This document shows positions 55,191-64,000 of a stretch of DNA of 64,000 nucleotides, in pieces. The stretch's first letter is position 1. Each line of letters starts with the position of its first letter. The position numbers were made by a program, and so were the translations under genes. The DNA is from Polyporus tsugae (Eukaryota > Basidiomycota > Agaricomycetes > Polyporales > Polyporaceae), in contig JAHRBS010000003.1 of assembly GCA_024305745.1 (NCBI GenBank), forward strand, positions 1-64,000, given 5' to 3'. The notes under the pieces were generated by a model. The model had not been told where the DNA came from and searched no databases. It worked only from the letters and a program-made list of their open reading frames with translations.

Positions 55191-56226
55191 TCATGCCCAC
55201 ATCTCGGCGTCAAGTGTCTTGGAAGCCATGTCAAAGTATTCGAAAGGGCCGAATACTGTCGCGTCCTCAACCTGTCCACGATCAATCAGCACGCCAACGA
55301 CGTCTGGACCACCGTGCTATCACCTACCCAGTTAATGAGGATGCCGAGGATCCAGTCAAGGTTTGACAACTTGTCCTCTCCCTGTCCTCTCCCACCCGGA
55401 AGACTTCGGTCCTGGCGTAACAGCTCCCCTGGTTGCCCCGCTTGTATGTAGGCAAAGAAGATCCACTGATCGCCAGTGGTCACTCCGCCCCTCATCACTC
55501 CTCACCCCTACCGACCGGGACGAGGAGCAACAGCACAACAATCAGCACGTCGCGCAGAACGAAGCAGCAGGGATCGACTCGCCCATAGTGGCACCACGAT
55601 GCTGCAGCCGACACGCACTGCGGGACGCCGAACTCGAGCCGGTCGAGCGTCTTCGCGGCGAATATATTTGCGGACCCCAGCTTCCTGTACCATTCTGACT
55701 TCAGCACCTCGTCCGGTGAGTCAATAATCGCGCTGGCTAGCATGTGCAACAGACAAACCAAGCGTCAGCACGCTCTCAGCCATGGAAGGACCATTCTCAC
55801 TTGACTGACCTATCGGGGGATACTTTGCGACGATGTAATCCACGACTCCGCCGTATTTGCGGGTTCCGTCCACCTGTGGCTTGCATAGAGCCACGAAGCT
55901 GCTACGAAGCGGTCAGAAACCATCGAGTCGGCGTTGACGGGGTGGTGAGACTCGCGCCAAACGGTCATGATAGCCCGCAGCGCACGGAGACGGGGTCGAG
56001 GTATTCTGAGCGTAGCGGCGGGCACGACAGATGCCCAATCGTCGCTGTCTGGGGTGCTCGCGATGGGTGGAGGACCGAAGAGAATCCGAAGCGCAAGGAA
56101 GGAGGCGAAGGAAGGAGGCTGGGCGGAGGAGGCAAGCCGAGTCACTGAAGGCGCGGAGGACGCGGAGGGCCTCCCGTTACGCGTCTGTGGGGCAATAGGC
56201 GCCAACAGAAGCTTGCTGCTCGCCAT
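55191..56226 (-). CDS. Unrecognised protein
   Basis: Begins at 56226 with MASSKLLLAPIAPQTRNGRP and a Ser/Ala/Pro-rich first about 60 residues. It continues through RALRAIMTVWRESHHPVNAD, a later exon with ASAIIDSPDEVLKSEWYRKL and ANIFAAKTLDRLEFGVPQ, then KLSNLDWILGILINW and a last exon with VEDATVFGPFEYFDMASK ending at 55191. The last exons have good codon-level protein character, so the gene is probably real, but exon joins between about 55960 and 55360 are not fully resolved. No family or catalytic motif recognised. Confidence 0.5.
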
Positions 56227-56509
56227 GGAAGAAGTCAGCCACATGTTGTCCTCATCCTCGACTTGGACAGTATAAAATGCCCTTCGCCATCCTCATCCGA
56301 GCTTTCCCCAATCCCAATCGCGGTCCGACTTCGCTGTAGCCATCCCCGTCGACCTCGACGCCAGGGCTCTCATCCTCAACTCCAGATTGTCGGCCCTCTG
56401 CACCCTCCTCCTCCTCGCTGTCTTTACCGATGCTGCACCCTCTGACCCCACAACCAACTCGGGAGTGAGTTCCTCGCCCGCAACTGGCTCCACCTTCCTT
56501 GGCTCTTCC

Positions 56510-57492
56510 TCAAGCGTAAGCTCGTTGGCAGACCGAGTCGAGCGGATAGTCGGGGACGACGAACACCCTCTCGTGCCTGCGCCTGAGTACAGCGGCCACG
56601 CAGAGGAGGATTACGTCCGCGACTACTCGGCATCCACCCTCCATCTGCCAGTGGAGATCAGTCGAGGTTGTCTGAGGGGGATGGAACGTTGCGAAATCCA
56701 GATTCAGAACTCACGTAACGAGACACGTGGCCCAACGCGAGCTTGACTAGCTGCTTTGTGGTCTCGAGAGTCAAGAAATTGGCCATGACCTCCATGGCGC
56801 CGCGAGCACGAGCCCTCTCCTTGCCGTCCGGTTTGAAGGTAAGCCAGAGGACGGTCACCTCCACATCGACGCGAGCTTGAGCTCTTTGCATGCTCGGCAA
56901 AACCGTGGTCTGGATGAAGATCAGATCGAAAGGAAACTCGGACAACTTGAATGCGGGGAAAGTCAACAAAAGCACGAACCGGAGAGATAGTGGCGGCCAG
57001 AGCTTGAGCGAGCTGGATGACTTCGAAGGACTCGGAGTCCTGGGAATCCAGTCTGGCGATAAACTGATTCAGAGCATCCAGCATCTGCTGCGCGTCGGAG
57101 AGACCTAAGCCTGAGCTTTCGAGCTGTGCGGCGGGATGCATGGAAGAGGGAGACGGATGGACGGCGATAGGGACGGAGTACCAGTGTGTAGAAGACGAAG
57201 ACGGCACGAGTAGTTCTTTCCCCCAAAGCTCCTGCTGCCACCTTGCCTTCACTGTGAAGTCGGTTTGCAGACGCGCATGGTCATCCGATGGCCTTCCGCT
57301 TGCATGTTAGGAGTCTTAGGAGGCCCGCCAAAACACAATCATACCGCTGCATCCGCCGACAATGACCGCTGTCGACAGGCCTAGGAGTACAGTGAGCACC
57401 GAGTCAGATCTTCGAGCTGATAGTTGTTGGCGCTTCGCAGTCAACTCAGCAAGTCGGATGGCGCGGGCCGGTGGCTCAGAGTCAGTGATCAT
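56510..57492 (-). CDS. Unrecognised protein with hydrophobic segments
   Basis: Exon 1 57492-57345 (MITDSEPPARAIRLAELTAK, then a hydrophobic VLTVLLGLSTAVIVGG) joins in frame to exon 2 57251-56980 (ARWQQELWGKELLVPS; QQMLDALNQFIARLDSQ). An exon with RAQARVDVEVTVLWLTFKPD and FLTLETTKQLVKLALGHVSR follows, then a last exon with a second hydrophobic stretch (VVADVILLCVAAVL) ending at 56510. The first two exon joins are good; the later ones are probable. No family recognised. Confidence 0.42.
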
Positions 57493-57688
57493 GAGGCGCC
57501 GTCACCCTCCACCGAGCTTGCACTGAACGTCGACCATCGGGTCGTGTCGTACCGGGGCGATCCTCAGGCCGGTAGTTGGCATGCTCCATACTCTACAATA
57601 ATCATTAGACCCAGCAGCATTCTGGGCGGCCTGTTACTAAACCTCTACGCAAGCAACAGCCCAACACACCAACACCAGTACGATGCGA

Positions 57689-60600
57689 TCACCACGCTCG
57701 CCGCTTCCCGCCCTTGCCCCACTTCTCGACCAAGAATGTCGTCATCCACTCGTACAGCTCCCGGTTCGCGCCGCGGCGGTAGATGCTGTGGTCGCTGTCG
57801 GTGAACATCCGGAACCGGAAGTTGCGCACGCCCTCGGCGGTGAACATGTCGAGCAGGTGCGCCGAGTTGGCGTAGTGCACGTTGTCGTCCCCCGAGCCGT
57901 GCATGAGCAGGAAGTCGGCGTGGTGGAACCCGGTGACGTTCGAGATCGACGCCGTCACGTATCCACTCGGGTTCGCCTCGGGGAGGTTCATGTACCGCTC
58001 CGTGTAGATCGAGTCTGTGGGATGGTTTTAGAGCGTGTCAGAGAGATATACAAATTGCGGGACTGACCATATAACCGCCAGCTGGTCACGGGCTGCATAA
58101 GGAGACAGACATAAGCGGAATTTCAGAGAAGCACGATAAAGGACACTCACCGCGACGGCAATAGCGAGCGAATGCACACCCGCGTTCGCCTCGAGCACCT
58201 TCGAGCTCATAAAGCCTCCATAGCTCCACCCCCAGATTCCAATCCGCTTCGGGTCCACGTACTCCTTCGCCGCCCACACTTTCGCCGCGTTCACCTGGTC
58301 GCGCGTCTCCCACCGCCCCAGATTGTTCTTCACGGGGTTCCTGAGCTTGCGACCCTTGAACCCCGTCCCACGGCCGTCGACGATGACGACGATGTAGTGC
58401 AGCTCCGAGACGACGTAGTCGTGCCAGTCGTGCTGGAAGCGCACGTCCACCATCTGCGAGCCCGGCCCGCCGTACACGCGGAACAGGACCGGGTACTTGG
58501 TGCGCCCCGAGTCGTCCATCCTCGGCGGGCGCATCTCGAGCACATTGAGCGCGTGCCCGTCCGACTCGATCGTCGAGTGCGTCACAATCGGGAGTTCGTA
58601 CGTCGCGAGCGTCTCGTTCAGCTTCGGGTTCTCGCTCACGACGTAGTTGAAGTCTGGTCGAGCGGTCATGGCCTGGTTCCGATGTAGATTCAAAGAAACA
58701 CGTACCAGTGTGGCCAACATGGATGACCCGTTGCCATGGTGGGTGTGGCCCGCGGTAGCTCAGCAGGTAGAACGCGCCCTGGGGTGAGAAACTCGCGTCA
58801 TAGTACCCAGGGCTGGAGATGTCCGTCAGCGAACTCGGCTCAACGCGGTTCGTGCTCTTGAGGGTGGGCAGTGGCACAGAGTAGATGTGGCGCTGGGTGG
58901 AAGATGGGTTCGCCGCTTGGAAGTACCTGTCCCGCCCACGTATGAGACATATAGTTGTCCAATTCGGGGCAAAAAGGGGGAGAGACGTACACGAGGCTGT
59001 GGTTGGCGTCCACGGCGAGGATTCCACTCGTGGTTTCCCATTCACCGTACGTCAAGAACTTGGGCGTGCTCGAGTTGGCAGGGCTGAAGAGCGCAATGTG
59101 ATTGTATCCTTCCGGAGTCGGGACGATATCCAAATACGCGGGGACGCCGTCCGGCGAGAGCGCGGCGTCGATGGGATAGATCGCCTGCGTCTGTACAGCG
59201 TATCCACAAATGTGTCAGTGAGCATTTCCACCCGCCAGGGCGGTGACGTACCGCATCGATCCATCCATCGTCGCCTTGCTCCCCAGTCTTGCCGAGCTTC
59301 CTCACCGGCTTCCCAACCCGCCCGGACTCCCGCGCCAGGTCGAAGTATACGACATGTCCGTCCTCCGCCGCGCGCGTGACCTCCTTCACGAGCAGCCCGT
59401 CCCCGCTCACCCAAGCCACCTCTGCGATGACGCTGTTCTCCTTCGCCACGCGCCCCTCCCAGTCCAGTTCGACCGTCGCCTGCTGAGCAAGCACCGTCGT
59501 GTTCACGTTCGCCCCGCCACCCGCCTGGCGTACGCTGCTTAGATACGCCCCGAGCTGGAACACGTGCACGGACACGAGCGGGTTGCTGTACCCCGCTTTC
59601 GGGTACTTCATGACGACGGCGCTGGGGTACGGCACCACCGCGTGCGCGTCCTCGGACGGGTTGTAGATTGGGAACGTGTACTCGTCGACAGCGGTCTCGT
59701 CGAACGCGAGGAACGCGAGCTTGGACGAGTCGGGCGCCCACCAGAGCGCGTAGTCCGCCGAGAAGACCTCCTCCTCATACACCCAGTCGGGGACCCCGTG
59801 GAAGAGCGAGGCGTTGCCCGAGGTCGTGACCCGCACGGGCGTGTCGCTGCGACAGCGGAAGTCGAATCAGTGCTCCGCTGCGAACAGCGAAAATGGGGGG
59901 CGGACGCACAAGGGAGACGGGACGACGTAGAGATCGTTCTCGGCGACGAACGCGATGGACTCGCCGGTTGGTGACCATGTAGCATATGCAGTCACGGGCG
60001 GGTTCGATGGCGGGACGAGCGGACGCGTCTGTTTCGTTGCCAGTTCGTGGACGTAGTAGTTGCCGAAGCTCGAATGCCGCCATTGCTACGCATGTTCAGC
60101 AAATGCAGGATAAGCAGAGCAAACATTCGAACGCACCTTCTTCCAGTTGGCCTTGACAAGAAGATACTTCATGTCCTTAGAGAGCTTCCACTCGGACCAA
60201 CTGAGTGGAGATCCACGCTCCTACAAACGATAAGCCTCGAGTGCCAGCATGAAGTCAGGCGGAATGCCTACATCGCGAATGTCGACCAAGGAAACCAAGT
60301 CCTTGGTCGTATTGGTCTTTAAATCATGGAGGGAAATGGCTGAACCCTCGATGACTGCGTACACGCCATCTCCGGCTGCATAAATAATGTGAGTACTGAC
60401 AACTCGATACGACCCTCTCTCTCAATCATTGAACGCATACTCCTGCCTTAGCTTTCCAGTACAGCGGTTTGAAAAACGACACTTAGTCGCTTCCGTAAAA
60501 AATGCGCTCAGGTCAGTCGAGATGCTCGACGGCCCAACCCATGTCGAGTCAACCCCGCGGCGCAAGGAGCCACAGTCGCGTGAGCGCGGCGACGTATCCC

Positions 60601-62092
60601 ATAGTGCCACCCGCGCGAGTGGTCCTTTCTACCAGCTGGTGGCGACCGCCACAGTGCGCGCCGTCACAAAGACGCGATATATGGCCATACATACCCCCGC
60701 GCAACAACTCCAATTGGACACGCTACCATCCAACTCCTGCGCGCGACCCCAACCTTGCGTCAAGCCTCGCAAATATGGAGACCCGCGCGTGAGATACTCC
60801 TCGCGACATGGGGTTGGGGCCCTAGGAGGCTAAGCCCCGAGTTTCTTTGGCTCGTATCGGCGTCGACTAGCGAGCCGACCTGATCGAGTTTGTTTCGAGG
60901 CGACGATCGTTTTGCAAAGTGGGGTGAGGTGGGAAAGTCCGATTGATGAACAGGATGATTATGAACGTGTTTATTCCACGTTTATCAACCAGTTAGGAAA
61001 GAGTGTCTTTACACGACGGGGAAGGCACAGGCCTGTTTCGGAATTTTCCCCTTGTTTCCCATTTATGAATACACCGCAACCTGTTTCCAATCTCTGGAAA
61101 CACATGGGAAACAGTGGGGAAACGTGGCGTTTACACGACCTAAAAAAAACACCCGGGAAACCACAAAGAAACTTGGAAGTTCAACACTAGTTCCCTCTCC
61201 GTTTCCCTAGTCCCGAACCGCCTGCCGTGCCCGTCGTGTTAACACCACTGTTAGAAGGTGTTAACAAGCCGGCGCGGGTGTAGGGTGCGCTACCAACTGT
61301 CCTGGCAGTCGGGGGTCGCACTTGCACAAGGAGAAGGAGAGGAGTTTGAGCCAGCTCGCAATCGGAAACCCAGAGCGTCGAACGAGGAAGTGAACCGGCG
61401 TTAATAACGCGCTAGAACATGTTAACAAGGCTTTCTAACCGGGTATTAACGAGTTAACGGCAGGCATTAATCCTTGTTAACAAGACGCTTCCACAGCTTG
61501 TATCTCGCATGCTCAGATGACTGCGGAGAGTGGGCGCAGCCGAAGTACGTTCGGGAGTAGCTAGCAGGGTCGAAAAGACGGGAGGGGACACGAAAACTCA
61601 CCTTCTGGAACCCAATGTATATCTTTCCTGTTTGTAGAGAATGTACCGTTGAACATATGCTCCATCGTAAGATGTTGAACACCCTGTATGCGGAAAGGTG
61701 TGCCGGTGTACGATCTTGCGGCGAATATGCCGATGACGACAGCAATAGAAACGAGAGATGCGAGACCGATAATAAGAAATTTCAACGAGGCAGGCCGTTT
61801 CTTCAAAGAGTGGTCTGTTGGCTGGGAAAGGGGACGTATAGTACGGAGGACGCACCTTGCGGCTGCCTACGACTAGGTGACCTTCCTCCTCGAGGATACG
61901 GTCGCCTCGTGGACCACTCTTCTCAAGGAGCACTTCCGACTCATCGTCGTCCGAGCTTGGTGGGTCGAATGGGCCATCACCGTAGTAGGTCTGGGGCTTG
62001 GGAGGGACGGCAGTGTTCACGCGAGTGGAGGATTCGGCATGGAAGAAGTCGTCCGGTGCATCCTGGCCGAGAGGCTCGTATTGGGACGGCAT
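57689..62092 (-). CDS. Dipeptidyl aminopeptidase, DPP IV / DapB type, S9B
   Basis: Type II membrane serine peptidase that removes N-terminal dipeptides, vacuolar or Golgi in fungi (Dap2/Ste13/DapB family). Eleven exons (62092-61856, 61800-61602, 60375-60272, 60220-60137, 60085-59910, 59846-59252, 59190-58991, 58926-58706, 58653-58151, 58092-58068, 58014-57689) sum to 2670 nt, or 889 aa. An acidic cytoplasmic tail is followed by a membrane helix (FLIIGLASLVSIAVVIGIF) near residues 85-105. The beta-propeller has WWAPDSSKLAFLAFDETAVD, including the region of the DPP IV Glu motif only in diverged form. The alpha/beta-hydrolase catalytic residues are Ser in GIWGWSYGGF, Asp in HGSGDDNVH and His in DSDHSIYR. 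Intron 2 (60376-61601) is 1226 nt, about twenty times the usual size. Confidence 0.93.
60376..61601. other. Oversized intron of the DPP gene with GTTAAC-rich inverted repeats
   Basis: The donor GTGAGT at 61601 and the acceptor GCAG at 60376 join WVPE to AGDGVYAV in frame. The interior holds repeated GTTTCCC/GGGAAAC blocks (60990-61190), an inverted repeat GTTAACACC...GGTGTTAAC at about 61239-61267, and further GTTAAC palindromes near 61424, 61454 and 61478. No protein-coding frame recognised. A decayed transposon insertion is the simplest reading. Confidence 0.6.
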
Positions 62093-64000
62093 GACGCGTC
62101 GTGTGTGGTCGGCGCAGACGTCGCCAGAGAGCAGTGGGCCAGAGAGGAGAGGACAGTGGACAGCCGTGGGGGAACAGCGGAAGCGGCGTCGGAAGCAGCA
62201 GGCCGTGGAGACGCGTTTTTGGCGCCGAGACGGGTGCTCTCGACCACATCCACCTCGTCCACGACTCCCTTCACGACCGCCACTGGTGACATATCCAAAC
62301 GGCACCGACTTTGCGAGATCCGTCGCGAGATCGAGCAGGCAGGCACGCCGGCGGACGCTCCCGCGGGACTGGTTCGCGTTCGATGCGGAGCGCCGTGTCT
62401 TGTTTGCAGCGGTACCACAGACAATCACTGAGACGGGACGTGCTTTGAGTGTTTTGAGTGCGTATGGGTGTTCTGGGTGTGTAGTTGGGGTGTATGGCTG
62501 TTTCGAATCTGTATTCGGGGAGCGGTCTGGGTCTGTTTTTGGGGAGTGTTTTGGGCTGGAAATTCGAGTCGAGGCCGTGGTACTTAAGGTCGGACATGGG
62601 GGACGAGCGGCGGGCGGAGACTCTGGGCGCACCAAGTGCAGTACACTGTAGCTACAAACCACCCCTGTCCGAGAAGTCGAGCAGAACGTCAGGCGAGTCG
62701 ACGTCGCGGACGCAGCCGTGCTTCGCGCCTTGCACCTTTACCATCATCTAGTCCGCCTCCGCCCTCGCATTCCGTCTCTCTCGCCGCGCACCGTCTCAAA
62801 TTGCAGGCTGTACTACGATGCGCCCTTCCAAACCCCGCCACGGTAATAACCGTCCCGGAAAGACGGTGCGATCAGCCATACCACAGACCTTCCCCGTGCC
62901 ACACATTCGCCGAATCTTCCTGCGAGGAAAGTCTCCAGGCCTGTTAACGCGGCGTTCACGCGTACGCCGGATCCGGATCCAGGTGCGTGTCCATTTTCGA
63001 CGTTCGTGCTTTCGTCCCTCCGTCTCTCTTGTTCGCGCGCTGCCGCTACGTACCGTCTCTTCTCCCCGTCCTCCACATCCTGCCGACCGAACGTTCACAC
63101 GAGTCCTTCCAACGCCCCAGAGAATAGTTAACACTCGTCGTACCTCGGTGCGTACCTCGGTGCACGTCGCCCGCACCCCGAACAAGGACCCCGGTCGCGC
63201 CGACTAAAATCTGGTACATGAGCAGGGGCGCGTCGTCTCTTCCACGCAGACAACGCTCCTCTGCTGACAGTTTGGAGAATGCGTCCCGCCGTGATGTCGC
63301 GCCGAGCCTGAGCTTTTCCAACAGTCCAGTCGAGGCGCATTATGCGAGTGAAAACGGACGCGCCGTAGATCCTGCATGGCAGGAAGGCTTGCACGTCGCC
63401 GCTTCGCTTGCTGAGCTCGCGACGGGCCTCAGGACGCGTCCAGTTGTCCAGGAAGGGGAGGGCGCCCCGCCCGCGGCTGTCCTGGTGGTTTTTTTTGGCG
63501 ACCCGTTCGAGGAACCTGTTGCCGGCCGGAGGTCTCCTGTTGTCGAGGAAGGAGAAGACGGCCGGACTCGGCGCGCTGTATTCTCTGTCCTGGCAGCGAG
63601 CTCGGCGTTGGTCGCGCGTCGTGTCCGTATGGTGGTTCGGCGTAAAGCTGATCACATAGCGCACCTTCGTGTGGTATCTGGTTCCCATAGCTTGTTGCCT
63701 GCTGGGGGAGTGAGAGGGGGGAAATCCAGACGGCGTTACAGCGTGCGCGGAGGACAGCAGGCAAGGGATACGAGGGGAATCGTGGCGGGGCAGGTCTCCC
63801 GTTGGGAACTTGAGCGGCTAGCAACGTATCGAGCGTGACACGTAATGTTTGGTCGAGAAACGGGTACGGTTACAAAGCGATGGCGCGCCATAGAACAGCA
63901 CCGCCCATGGGCTCGACTCGCGGTCCTCGTTACCACAGTCGGCTGTCGGATGTGCCAGGCCGGGTAATTGCATACATTCTCGTCCGCCAACGTTCCCATT
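62093..64000. other. Upstream region, no gene firmly supported
   Basis: Just upstream of the DPP start the + strand is GT-rich (62440-62570). A + strand frame at 62818 (MRPSKPRHGNNRPGKTVRSA) is very basic and ends near a GTGCGT donor at 62982; it could be a short first exon, but nothing downstream confirms it. Near 63430-63560 two degenerate copies of a GTTGTC(C/G)AGGAAGG block lie about 96 bp apart. Confidence 0.4.

Noticed and set aside
61598..62662. Single long - strand frame upstream of and across the DPP start
   Set aside because: It reads through an intron and the 5' leader. The splice at 61855/61801 gives the known membrane-helix structure of the family.

Overview
The window is the left end of a fungal chromosome. 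It opens with a TTAGGG-type telomere (about 25 perfect repeats at 89-239, read as CCCTAA on the + strand). It then passes through roughly 13 kb of subtelomere and enters a mixed region of housekeeping genes, accessory genes and gene fragments. Genes are broken by many GT-AG introns of 50-75 nt. The families present (DUF6533-like membrane proteins, class-typical P450s, Crinkler-like NTPases, Abp1, coronin, Nro1/Ett1) point to a basidiomycete, most probably an agaricomycete. The species cannot be fixed from the sequence alone. Gene models were spliced by hand. For most of the named genes the summed exon lengths are divisible by three and the reading frame stays open across every junction.

Subtelomere (1-13 kb): two unrecognised genes, A (240-2459) and B (5042-11061), both read toward the telomere. 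Gene A has no stop codon: its last exon runs directly into the telomere repeats, as expected of a broken chromosome end healed by telomere addition. Gene B encodes about 1700 aa with a ParB/sulfiredoxin-like segment ending in a GNHR motif. Around and inside both genes lie 32 copies of an exactly 31-bp palindromic element, in four clusters (984-1394, 4504-4764, 8233-8614, 11283-12134). They occupy introns and gene flanks and never an exon. I found none in the remaining 52 kb. This is the best candidate for an undescribed system in the window. A possible LTR, paired 19-bp palindromes and a zinc-binding gene fragment follow.

Conserved block (13.9-35.5 kb): glycine-cleavage T protein, ALG5 glucosyltransferase, Ett1/Nro1-like protein, coronin, ketopantoate reductase-like protein, an FAD oxidoreductase, a Crinkler-type P-loop NTPase, Abp1 and a mitochondrial carrier.

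Rearranged block (35.6-38.3 kb): a mosaic of gene fragments. Several can be traced to sources within about 11 kb (NTPase, the FAD-oxidoreductase 3' end, the mitochondrial-carrier 3' end, a DUF6533 exon), plus an SDR fragment of unknown source.

Accessory block (38.4-57.5 kb): two DUF6533-like membrane proteins, a CAP/PR-1 secreted protein, two convergent paralogous P450s that flank a truncated FHA-kinase and a relic monooxygenase, and two unknown genes. The window closes with a dipeptidyl aminopeptidase gene (57689-62092) that carries one 1.2-kb intron, and then about 1.9 kb without a supported gene.
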